Assembly (NCBI GenBank): GCA_964432945.1
Contig: CAYSPO010000001.1
Span: forward strand, 1 to 64,000
Direction of reading: 5' to 3'
From: CAYSPO01 sp964432945
Lineage (GTDB): Bacteria; Bacillota; Clostridia; Tissierellales; Peptoniphilaceae
DNA: 64,000 nt
Below the pieces are notes generated by a model. That model was not told where the DNA came from. It was given only the letters and a program-made list of their open reading frames with translations, and made no database searches. Every line of letters begins with the position of its first letter. The first letter of the stretch is position 1. The position numbers and the translations under genes are program-made. Of this stretch, positions 52,964 through 61,744 are shown piece by piece.

Positions 52964-53737
52964 ATGAAAGAAACTGTATTTAAATTAAATAATATCGATA
53001 AATTATATAACCAAGGTGAACATAATGAAATTCAAGTTATAAAAGATTTTAATTTGGAGATAAAAGAAAAAGAATTTGTTTGTTTAATAGGACCATCTGG
53101 TTGTGGGAAATCTACCTTACTAAGGATGCTTTCGGGGTTAGAAAGACCAAGTAATGGAGAAATTTATCACAGAAACGAAATTTTAATGAAGCCAAAAAAA
53201 GATATAGGAATGGTTTTTCAAAATTATTCACTTATGCCATGGCTTTCTGTTGAAGATAATATAGCTTTAGGGTTAAAATTTCAAAATCTTTCTCAAGAAA
53301 AGCAAAAAGAAATTGTAGATGAATATTTAAATATTATAGGTTTAAATAAATTCAGAAAAAATAAGCCTTACGAACTTTCAGGAGGAATGCAGCAAAGAGT
53401 TGCAATAGCAAGATCTTTAGCTAATGATCCAGACATTGTACTAATGGATGAGCCTTTTGGAGCCCTTGATGCTTATACAAGGATACAGCTACAAAAAGAA
53501 TTACTTAGAACTTGGGAAACTCATAAAAAGACGATAGTATTTGTAACTCATAGTGTAGATGAAGCTATATACTTAGCAGATAGAATAATTATGATGAGTA
53601 AAGATAGTGGTAAAATCGCATTAGATATACAAGTGGACATGCCTAGAGAAAGAGATAGAGCTAATCCAAAATTTGCTCAATTAAATCAAGATTTGTTGAA
53701 TGAATTAGAGAAATTAAATTCGAACACTCCTAGATAG
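52964..53737 (+). CDS. ABC transporter ATP-binding protein (NitT/TauT type)
   Basis: The 257-residue ATPase has Walker A GPSGCGKST, Q-loop MVFQNYSLMPWL, signature LSGGMQQR, Walker B IVLMDEPFGALD and switch His FVTHSVDEA. I use ATG 52964, 5 bp after the permease stop; the frame from 52937 lies inside the permease gene. It ends this transporter operon, followed by a terminator. Confidence 0.9.
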   Translation: MKETVFKLNNIDKLYNQGEHNEIQVIKDFNLEIKEKEFVCLIGPSGCGKSTLLRMLSGLERPSNGEIYHRNEILMKPKKDIGMVFQNYSLMPWLSVEDNIALGLKFQNLSQEKQKEIVDEYLNIIGLNKFRKNKPYELSGGMQQRVAIARSLANDPDIVLMDEPFGALDAYTRIQLQKELLRTWETHKKTIVFVTHSVDEAIYLADRIIMMSKDSGKIALDIQVDMPRERDRANPKFAQLNQDLLNELEKLNSNTPR

Positions 53738-53787
53738 AATACTTTTATTTATTATTAATAAATAATATAAATATAGAATAAAAAGCA

Positions 53788-53820
53788 AAAAGTCCTTGGG
53801 CAAATCCAAGGACTTTTTTA
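53788..53820. terminator. bidirectional intrinsic terminator
   Basis: AAAAAGTCCTTGG pairs with CCAAGGACTTTTT around loop GCAAAT; it serves the transporter operon and the converging FeS reductase gene. The stem matches that at 50430. Confidence 0.9.
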
Positions 53821-54990
53821 TTATAGCATCTCTATAAAAGCAGATATACGCGTAGTTAATTGACCTTTATCATTATCTGAGTAGTCAGTTTCTATTTTCA
53901 TATAAGGAATTCCTAAATCTTCTTTAATTCCTTTTTCCATTCTAACTGCTTCTATATTAAAAGTATGGCAAGATTGTAAAACTACATCAATAACTCCATC
54001 AACTTCATATTTCTCGCAAAGCTCTTTTGTATGTTCCACTCTATTAGTGTTTGGAGACATAACAGCACAACTAATTTCAAGATACCTATCAGAAATTGCT
54101 CTTAAGATATCATCAGCTTCAGGATCTATCATCATATTCATAGTACGTTCACCGCCGCAATTATCATTACTTACAATAACTGCACCATTAGCTTCGATCA
54201 CATTACATACCTTGTCTATAACTCCACCAGTTGGGCAGCCTGTAACTAATATTCTTTTATTTGAAGGATCTACAGGATAGATTCCATTTTTATGATTTTC
54301 TAAAGCTTCTTCAATTGTATTATCTATTGTCTCTGTAACATCATTTACATCAAAACTGAATAGATTTTTTTGCATAGCTAGTGCAACTTCGCTACCAGTA
54401 ATAGCAGGAGGATTCATTCCTTGAAGGGCAAATAATTTTTTATATGCTTCTCTTTGTTTATTTCTTTTTCTAACTGCTTCTCTTAAATCTTCATCAGTTA
54501 TTTTTATGTCATAAATATTTTCTAACTTTTCTTTTAGAAGCTTACATTCCTCATACCAAGCATCACTTGCCCATTCTCTATTTTGAGCTTGAGGTAATTG
54601 CATTACATAAGTTTCTTTTATATCATTTAGAAGTTCATACATTTTTTTCTTTCCATCACAAGTAGTTTCACCTATGATTAAATCAGAAAACCAAGTATAT
54701 GGGCAAGTTTCAGTATAAGCAAAGCCATATGTACTTTTGATAAGAGGACACATATTCTTAGGAAGAACTTTTTCTGCATCTGGAACAACCGCATTTGACG
54801 TACCACAAAGCGCTACTCCAGAAGCTCCTGCTGCCTCTATAATTTCAAGAGGTGTATAAGAACAAAGGAAACCTACAACTCTTCCTCCATTTTCTTTGTA
54901 TTCTTTTACATGAATAAATCCAGCTTGCCTAGCTTCTTCAAACTCATCAAAAGTCTTAGGTAAGACTTGTTTTTCTTTAACTTTATCCAA
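53821..54990 (-). CDS. double-cubane-cluster/2-hydroxyacyl-CoA dehydratase-family reductase, paralog 2
   Basis: The 389-residue protein is highly similar to the one at 47928 over the full length, including KNMCPLIKS, ETCPYTWF, TTCDGKKKM, NDNCGGERT and LQSCHTFN. The start is TTG (54988-54990) after AGGTGA. The paralogs differ mostly in residues 100-245, the helical substrate-region, so they may act on different substrates. No activator ATPase lies nearby. It is monocistronic. Confidence 0.85.
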   Translation of the reverse strand: MDKVKEKQVLPKTFDEFEEARQAGFIHVKEYKENGGRVVGFLCSYTPLEIIEAAGASGVALCGTSNAVVPDAEKVLPKNMCPLIKSTYGFAYTETCPYTWFSDLIIGETTCDGKKKMYELLNDIKETYVMQLPQAQNREWASDAWYEECKLLKEKLENIYDIKITDEDLREAVRKRNKQREAYKKLFALQGMNPPAITGSEVALAMQKNLFSFDVNDVTETIDNTIEEALENHKNGIYPVDPSNKRILVTGCPTGGVIDKVCNVIEANGAVIVSNDNCGGERTMNMMIDPEADDILRAISDRYLEISCAVMSPNTNRVEHTKELCEKYEVDGVIDVVLQSCHTFNIEAVRMEKGIKEDLGIPYMKIETDYSDNDKGQLTTRISAFIEML

Positions 54991-55184
54991 AAAATCACCT
55001 TTTCTATATCTATAATTGTTTTTTCCTACATATAATATTATAAGACATAAAAATACAAGTATAATATTTTAATTTTGTATATATAAGTTAACAGATAAGC
55101 AAATCTAATCCATAGTTAAAAAAATATTTTATATACCTATGATATACTTAATAAAGATAATAAATTATAGATGAGAGGGAAATA

Positions 55185-56915
55185 ATGTTTAAAAAATACC
55201 TAGATCCATATAAGAAAGATATAAGTATTAATTTAGTAATTAAATCAATAGGAACATTAATGGAAATTTTATTACCTGCAATTTTAGCTTATATTATCGA
55301 TACAGTTGTTCCACGTGAAGATAAAAACGCTATCATAATGGGTGGATTATTAATGGTAGTTATTGCTATAGTAGCTTGGATCTTGAATATAATAGCTAAC
55401 AGAATGTCTGCAAAGCTATCTACATCAATAATTTTTCAGTTAAGACAAGACTTGTTTTCTAAATCATTAAATTTATCACCTAGACAAGTGGATATGTTTG
55501 GAGCATCTTCTTTAGAATCGAGACTAACATCTGATACTTACACTGTCCACAGATTTTTAGCTGGATCTTTAAGAATGGGAATAAGAGTTTTACTAGTATT
55601 CTTTGGGGGTATATTTTTCTGTTTTGTTCTTAGCCCAAAGCTTGCTTCAATTCTAATTTTTATGATTATAGCGATTCTATTTTTTGTAGGTAGAATTTTT
55701 TCTAAAGGATTACCTTTATTTAGAGCTGTTCAAGAAAAGTTAGACAATATGGTTCAAATAATAAGGGAAAACATAAGTGGTATAAGGATTATAAAAGCAT
55801 TAAATAAAACAGATTATGAAAAAGAAAGATATAGTGAAGCTAACCATATATATAAAGATGTAGAAATATCTGCATCATATACTATGGCAGCTTTAAGGCC
55901 AGTAGTTAACTCTATTTTATTTACAGGTCTTGCTTTTGTTTTGGTATATGGATCTGTATTGGTTAAAAGAGGAGAAATAAATACAGGTGTAATAATGGCT
56001 TTTATGACATATTTTATTCAAATTACAAATTCTTTTATAGGTCTTAACTTTATCTTCAATATATACAATAGGGCTTCTGCTTGTTGGGATAGAATAGAAG
56101 AAGTATTAGTAACTCCTTTAGATGATAATCAACTTGAGAAAAAAGATACAGTTAAACTTCCAGAAGCCTCAGCTAGTGTACCGGAAATAGAATTTAAGAA
56201 TGTTTCTTTTTCATATCTTGGAGAAAAAAATAATCTGGAAAATATTAGCTTTAAGATATATCCTGGACAAACACTTGGAATTATGGGATCTACGGGCTCA
56301 GGTAAAACAACTATAATTAGACTTATGCTAAGGCAATACGATGCAACAGAAGGTCAGGTGCTAATAAGAGGAGTAGATATAAAAGATTTAGCTATAGAAG
56401 ATATTAAAAGAATATTTTCAGGAGCTTTCCAAAGTGATTTCTTATATGCAGGAACAATTAGAGAAAATATTTCATTCGGTAGAGATTTAAGCCAAAGCGA
56501 AATTGAAGAAGCAGTTAGTTATGCAATGGCAAATGAATTTGTTTATGAAAAAGAAAATAATCTTGATTTTGAACTCGCATCAAAAGGAGTAAATCTTTCA
56601 GGAGGTCAAAAGCAAAGGCTTATTTTAGCGAGAGCTTTAGCTGCTAAGCCAGAAATTCTTATTCTTGATGACTCAACATCTGCCTTAGACTTTAAGACAG
56701 AATCAAAGGTTAGAAAGGTCTTAAAGGAAAATTTTGAAAATACCACTAGTATAATAATAGGACAAAGGGTGGCATCAGTTGCTGAGGCAGATCTTATATT
56801 AATTTTAAATGAGGGAAGATGTATAGCTTTAGGAAGCCACGAAGAATTGATGAAAGAAAGTCCTTTATATAAAGAAATATTCCAAATGCAATTAGGGAAA
56901 GGGAGGGATATTTAA
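55185..56915 (+). CDS. heterodimeric ABC exporter, subunit with degenerate ATP site
   Basis: The 576-residue half-transporter has six transmembrane helices (residues 1-310) and an ATPase domain with Walker A GSTGSGKTT, signature LSGGQKQR and Walker B ILILDDSTSALD. The catalytic Glu is replaced by Asp and the switch His by Gln (IIIGQRVAS), as in the degenerate site of heterodimeric multidrug exporters. It overlaps its partner gene by one base. Such pairs export drugs, lipids or peptides; the substrate is unknown. Confidence 0.9.
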   Translation: MFKKYLDPYKKDISINLVIKSIGTLMEILLPAILAYIIDTVVPREDKNAIIMGGLLMVVIAIVAWILNIIANRMSAKLSTSIIFQLRQDLFSKSLNLSPRQVDMFGASSLESRLTSDTYTVHRFLAGSLRMGIRVLLVFFGGIFFCFVLSPKLASILIFMIIAILFFVGRIFSKGLPLFRAVQEKLDNMVQIIRENISGIRIIKALNKTDYEKERYSEANHIYKDVEISASYTMAALRPVVNSILFTGLAFVLVYGSVLVKRGEINTGVIMAFMTYFIQITNSFIGLNFIFNIYNRASACWDRIEEVLVTPLDDNQLEKKDTVKLPEASASVPEIEFKNVSFSYLGEKNNLENISFKIYPGQTLGIMGSTGSGKTTIIRLMLRQYDATEGQVLIRGVDIKDLAIEDIKRIFSGAFQSDFLYAGTIRENISFGRDLSQSEIEEAVSYAMANEFVYEKENNLDFELASKGVNLSGGQKQRLILARALAAKPEILILDDSTSALDFKTESKVRKVLKENFENTTSIIIGQRVASVAEADLILILNEGRCIALGSHEELMKESPLYKEIFQMQLGKGRDI

Positions 56916-58672
56916 TGGAAAAAGAAAATTTAAATACTAATAATAAAAGTTATAAAAGAACTATTAACGGTATAATTGAATATCTTAAACCTCATAAATC
57001 AAAACTATTTCTCCTAATTGTACTTTTAATTTCAGCAAATACAGTAGTTTTATTAGGTCCATACATGAGTGGGCTTGCTATTGACGCTATGGCTGAAGGA
57101 AAAGAAATAAATGAAGTAATTAAGTATTCTGTTTTTATGGCATTAGCCTATGTTGGAGCTGGTGGCTTGCAGTATATAATGTCTAGGTTAGTTGTTCGAG
57201 TTGCTCAAACAACAACTGCAACCATGAGACAAGATACATTTAATAAAATAGTAGAACTTCCTATTAGTTATATAGATACGCATCAGACAGGAGACTTAGT
57301 TTCAAGGATTTCCTATGATTTAAATCTAGTTAATCAAGCTATTAACAATGATATTGTTCAGATGTTTGCTAGTGCTATTACAGTTATAGGATCACTCGTA
57401 ATGATGATTAGAATATCTCCAACTATGTCTTTGATATTTATTATATTAGTTCCAGTAACAGTTTTATTTACAGCTTATAGGATAAAAAAGACAAGACCTT
57501 TATTTTCAAAAAGATCAAAAAAGCTAGGAGAGATGAATGGCTATGTAGAAGAAATTTTACATGGACAAAAGACTATATCTTCTTATAATAAAGAAGATTA
57601 TTTCACCGAAGAATTTGAACATAGAAATAAAGATAGTATGGAGGCTTATTATCATGCAGATTATCAAGCATCTATTAACGGGCCATCTGTTTCTTTAATA
57701 ACGAATCTTTCTTTAGCTCTAATATCAATGTTTGGCGCACTCCTTTTCCTAGATGGAAGGGTTAGTATAGGTAATTTAACATCTTTTATTCTTTATTCTA
57801 GAAGATTTGCAGGACCAATAAATGAAATGGCAGCAGTTATAGCTGAACTTCAATCAGCCCTATCTGCAGGAGATAGAGTATTTAAACTTTTAGATGAACC
57901 ATCTGAGCCAAAGGATATAGAAAATGCAATAGACTTAAAAAATGTAGATGGAGAGATCGTATTTAACGATATCAAATTCTCCTATGAAGAAGATAAAAAT
58001 ATAATAAAAGACTTCTCAATAGATATAAAAGAAGGAGAACTGACAGCTATTGTTGGACCAACAGGTTCAGGTAAATCAACAATAATAAATTTATTAATGA
58101 GATTTTATGATCCACAAGATGGAGAAATTTTAATAGATGGAATACCTATAGAAAAGATAACAAGGAAAAGCTTAAGAGATTCATTTGCAATGGTGCTTCA
58201 AGATACTTGGTTTTTTAAAGGAACTATTAAAGAAAATATTGCATATGGGAGACCAGATGCAAGTGATGAGGAAATTAAAAAAGCTGCAGAAGCAGCTAAT
58301 ATAGCTAATTTTATTGAAAACCTACCTGATGGATATGACAGTATTATTTCAGATGGAGCAGGAAATTTATCTCAAGGTCAAAAGCAGCTTTTATCAATCG
58401 CAAGAGCTATGCTTATTGATGCTCCAATGTTAATTTTAGATGAAGCAACTTCAAATGTAGACTCAAAAACAGAAATAATAATACAAGAAGCAATGTCTAG
58501 ATTAATAGAAGGTAGAACTTCCTTAGTGATTGCCTATAGATTATCTACAATAAAAAATGCAGATAATATTATCGTTCTCGTAGATGGGATAATAAGAGAA
58601 GAAGGTAATCATGAGGAGTTAATGGAAAATGAATCATATTATAGAGAACTTTATAGTTCTCAGTTTGCTTAA
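56915..58672 (+). CDS. heterodimeric ABC exporter, subunit with canonical Walker B
   Basis: The 585-residue partner has six transmembrane helices (residues about 25-325) and an ATPase domain with Walker A GPTGSGKST, signature LSQGQKQL and Walker B MLILDEATSNVD with the catalytic Glu. The switch position, normally AHRLST, reads IAYRLST, so the histidine is Tyr (codon TAT at the place of CAT). With Gln in the partner, neither subunit has the H-loop histidine. The gene starts with ATG overlapping the upstream stop (TAATG). Confidence 0.9.
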   Translation: MEKENLNTNNKSYKRTINGIIEYLKPHKSKLFLLIVLLISANTVVLLGPYMSGLAIDAMAEGKEINEVIKYSVFMALAYVGAGGLQYIMSRLVVRVAQTTTATMRQDTFNKIVELPISYIDTHQTGDLVSRISYDLNLVNQAINNDIVQMFASAITVIGSLVMMIRISPTMSLIFIILVPVTVLFTAYRIKKTRPLFSKRSKKLGEMNGYVEEILHGQKTISSYNKEDYFTEEFEHRNKDSMEAYYHADYQASINGPSVSLITNLSLALISMFGALLFLDGRVSIGNLTSFILYSRRFAGPINEMAAVIAELQSALSAGDRVFKLLDEPSEPKDIENAIDLKNVDGEIVFNDIKFSYEEDKNIIKDFSIDIKEGELTAIVGPTGSGKSTIINLLMRFYDPQDGEILIDGIPIEKITRKSLRDSFAMVLQDTWFFKGTIKENIAYGRPDASDEEIKKAAEAANIANFIENLPDGYDSIISDGAGNLSQGQKQLLSIARAMLIDAPMLILDEATSNVDSKTEIIIQEAMSRLIEGRTSLVIAYRLSTIKNADNIIVLVDGIIREEGNHEELMENESYYRELYSSQFA

Positions 58673-58675
58673 AAT

Positions 58676-58702
58676 AAAAAAAGACCATAATGGTCTTTTT
58701 TT
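58676..58702. terminator. bidirectional intrinsic terminator
   Basis: AAAAAAAGACCA and TGGTCTTTTTTT form a stem around TA(A)T, between the exporter operon and the converging MATE gene. Confidence 0.85.
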
Positions 58703-58703
58703 A

Positions 58704-60047
58704 TTACTCGAATTCTAATTCTAAATCATTTAGTCTTCCCCTAAGAACAAGATAGAAAACTAGTCCTTTTAATATACTACTTATAGACATTGACATCCAT
58801 ATCCCTAGAACACCAAAATATCTCATAAAGAAAAGAGCCATAGGTATTCTTAAAAGATTTAGAAGAGAACCAGCAACACCTGGAAATCTGGTTTGTCCTA
58901 TTCCATTAAAGACCCCACTAGATCCTGTTTCTATATTCATAAGAGGTTGGCTTACTCCTAAAATTATAAAGTATTTAACACCTAATTTTACTGCTTCAGG
59001 ATCATTAGGAAGAAATATATTGAAAATTTCATTTCCAAAAAATATAAAAGCTAACATTACAACAGTTCCTGCAGCAAACATCATAGATAAGGATTTTTTT
59101 GCCATTTCCCTTATTCTATCAAATTTTCTAGCTCCAAAGTTTTGGCCAGCGAATGCAGTTATTGCCGAAGCAAATCCTTCAGATGTTAACCAAGATATAG
59201 ACTCTACTTGGCTTCCTACACTATATACTGCAATTGGCATAGAACCATAAATTGAAGTGAATTTATTTAATACCATGGTAACTATTGCTTGAATACCTGA
59301 GCTTAAAGCTCCTGGAATACCTAATTTTGTTATTTTCTTAAGTTCATCTAAGGATGGAGCTTGGGAATAGTTTGCATGATACAATAAATCATTCTCTCTT
59401 ATTATGAAAGTGATAAAAAGTATGGTTACTATAAATTGAGCAAAGACAGTTGCTATAGCTGCTCCAGTTATTCCTAAAGCAGGGATAGGCCCATATCCAA
59501 AGATTAGTACAGGATCTAGAATAATATTTGTTATAAGTCCTATTATGTTGTACTTAAATGGTGTAAGGGAATTTCCCATAGATCCATAGCAAGCTGAAAT
59601 AATTGGATTAAGGAATGTAAAGGCAAAACCAAGAGCAATTATAGTAAAGTAATCAAGACCCATTTGATGTACATTTGCTTCAAAATTATATATTCCTATT
59701 AAAGATTCTCTAAAAGTTATACATAAGATTGAAAGAATTATACTCAAAAATACCCCATATTGCAGGGCATTTCTAAAAGATTTCTTGGTTTGTTCGTAGT
59801 CTCCTGCTCCATAAGATTGACTTCCTCTTATGCTAACGCCTATTTTAGGTATAAGCATAATTGAGTTTATTAGCCATACATATGTACCAACAGTTCCTGC
59901 AGCTGCAACAGCATTAGTACCAAGCCGCCCTAACCACATCATATCAACTAGTGCGTATGTAACTTGAACAAATGATGTTGCCATCAGTGGCCAAGCTAAT
60001 TTTAAAAGACTTGGCAATATTTTTTCTCTTAATAAATCTACTTTCAT
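58704..60047 (-). CDS. MATE family efflux transporter
   Basis: The 447-residue protein has twelve hydrophobic helices and the MATE pattern: KLAWPLMATSFVQVTYALVD in the first helix, and the second-half repeat LGIPGALSSGIQAIVTMVLN. MATE pumps exchange cationic drugs or metabolites for Na+ or H+. SD AGGTGATG precedes the ATG. It is monocistronic. The substrate is not predictable. Confidence 0.9.
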   Translation of the reverse strand: MKVDLLREKILPSLLKLAWPLMATSFVQVTYALVDMMWLGRLGTNAVAAAGTVGTYVWLINSIMLIPKIGVSIRGSQSYGAGDYEQTKKSFRNALQYGVFLSIILSILCITFRESLIGIYNFEANVHQMGLDYFTIIALGFAFTFLNPIISACYGSMGNSLTPFKYNIIGLITNIILDPVLIFGYGPIPALGITGAAIATVFAQFIVTILFITFIIRENDLLYHANYSQAPSLDELKKITKLGIPGALSSGIQAIVTMVLNKFTSIYGSMPIAVYSVGSQVESISWLTSEGFASAITAFAGQNFGARKFDRIREMAKKSLSMMFAAGTVVMLAFIFFGNEIFNIFLPNDPEAVKLGVKYFIILGVSQPLMNIETGSSGVFNGIGQTRFPGVAGSLLNLLRIPMALFFMRYFGVLGIWMSMSISSILKGLVFYLVLRGRLNDLELEFE

Positions 60048-60265
60048 TTCATCACCTATTTTTATGCTAAGTGTTATTATAAATGATTAAATGATTAAAT
60101 GAAAGCTTTTATCAAATCAACTATAAAAAATTATTATAATTATAAAAGATTATAAAATATTCTAATATTTTTGAAATTTATTTTAAGTAATATATAATAG
60201 GATAAAGCGATAATTTAAATGTTATAATAGTAGAGTACTTGAGATTAGCAAAGAGGGGAGTTGTC

Positions 60266-61345
60266 ATGAAGAAATTAAAATATATTGGGGAAATTAATTC
60301 TAATGATAAAGTTTTAGATGTTTTTATTAAAGAAGATGATACTTTTTTTTATATTGAAAAACAAGCTTGCTCTCATTGCAAATCTTGTGATAATAAAAAT
60401 AAAGAAGAAGAGTGGGGTAAATCCTTATTTAAGGACAAGGAATTAGAAAAAATCGTAAGGTTATCTTTAGATAATTATCCAGGAGATTTAAATCAAAATC
60501 ATTTAGATGAAATAGAAGAAATAGATTTTTCTGCAAGTGAGATTAGAGATTTTTCTGGGCTTGATAAGCTTAGAAATTTAAAAACGCTTCGACTTTGGTC
60601 TTGTCCAATGTTTTCTATATTTTTACACATTATTAAAAAATTTAAACAGTTAGAGTATATTGATTTAGGAAATTGTGATTTAAAAAATATAAGTTGCGAT
60701 ACCTTTGAAGGATTAGAGAATCTAAAAGAAATTGCTTTAGATGACAATAACTTATATGAACTTCCTAATGACCTTTTTATTACTAATAAAAACTTAAAAT
60801 GGCTTCATGTAGATAACACAGGAGTTATAAACCTTGAGTTCTTAACAGGACTTGATAATCTTGAAGCTCTTTACGCTGAAGAAAATAGGATAACTAATAT
60901 AAGAGGGTTAAGATATACCTCAAACTTGAAGACACTTAGGCTTTCTCATAATAAAATTAGAAATATAGATGCAATAAGGAGTCTTTATAAACTAGAAAGA
61001 CTACATATTGATAACAACCAAATAACAGATATCAGAGCTTTGGAATCTTTATCTAAGCTCAAAAGATTAAGAGCACATAATAACTCAATTATCGATATAC
61101 ATTCATTAAAACCTTTAAAAAACATTGAAATTTTGAACTTAGATGATAATAAAATACAAGATATTTCACCGTTAAGATATAAAGTAAATTTAGAGCAGCT
61201 CCAAATAAGAAATAATAAACTTAAAACAGTTGAGCCGCTCCATAAACTAAATAAACTAAAAGTTCTTTGCTTAGAAGGAAATAGATTAATAGATTTTAGT
61301 CATTTAGATGGTATATATGATGGACTTAAAAATAAAGATTTTTAA
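60266..61345 (+). CDS. leucine-rich-repeat protein without signal peptide
   Basis: The 359-residue protein begins with about 75 residues of unknown fold containing QACSHCKSCDNK (three cysteines, possibly metal-binding). Leucine-rich repeats of internalin/SDS22 type follow, at least nine of them, e.g. LRLSHNKIRNIDAIRSL, to near the C-terminus. No signal peptide or membrane segment is seen, so it is probably cytoplasmic, unlike the LRR/CWB2 protein at 2146. ATG 60266 is used after AAGAGGGG; the frame from 60239 has no SD. Its role is unknown; protein-protein contact is likely. Confidence 0.8.
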   Translation: MKKLKYIGEINSNDKVLDVFIKEDDTFFYIEKQACSHCKSCDNKNKEEEWGKSLFKDKELEKIVRLSLDNYPGDLNQNHLDEIEEIDFSASEIRDFSGLDKLRNLKTLRLWSCPMFSIFLHIIKKFKQLEYIDLGNCDLKNISCDTFEGLENLKEIALDDNNLYELPNDLFITNKNLKWLHVDNTGVINLEFLTGLDNLEALYAEENRITNIRGLRYTSNLKTLRLSHNKIRNIDAIRSLYKLERLHIDNNQITDIRALESLSKLKRLRAHNNSIIDIHSLKPLKNIEILNLDDNKIQDISPLRYKVNLEQLQIRNNKLKTVEPLHKLNKLKVLCLEGNRLIDFSHLDGIYDGLKNKDF

Positions 61346-61408
61346 TCTTTTATATAAAAAGTCTTTGAATTAAAATTATGGAATATTAATTATAATAGAG
61401 TATAAATT

Positions 61409-61446
61409 AAAAGAGCTTTTATAGTAGTCTATAAAAGCTTTTTTTA
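61409..61446 (+). terminator. intrinsic terminator
   Basis: AAAAGAGCTTTTATAG pairs with CTATAAAAGCTTTTTT around loop TAGT. The remaining 300 bp to 61745 are AT-rich; I see no gene, only weak promoter-like elements and SD AGGAGGG before the next ATG. Confidence 0.85.
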
Positions 61447-61744
61447 GTGATTACATTTTTAAAATAAACTAATTATTATCAGGGGTTTTATAGATGATTC
61501 ATATTAAGTTCTGAAGAAGATTAAGAATAAATAGAGATTTTAAGATTTTATTTAACTCTTATAAATTATATAAAAGCAGATTTTATGTCGTATTAGTGTT
61601 TTAAATATATCCCTGTTAAGAGCATAGGAATATATAATACTATTATTTTGTTATTGTAATATTTAATATGAATGTGTAATTTATCAAATTCACTAGTTAA
61701 AGTGATATACTTTATATTGAATATTATAATAACTAGGAGGGCTT

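Noticed and set aside
60266..61345. Cys motif CSHCKSC as a sign of a redox enzyme
   Set aside because: Only a short N-terminal segment carries it; the rest is leucine-rich repeats with no catalytic fold.
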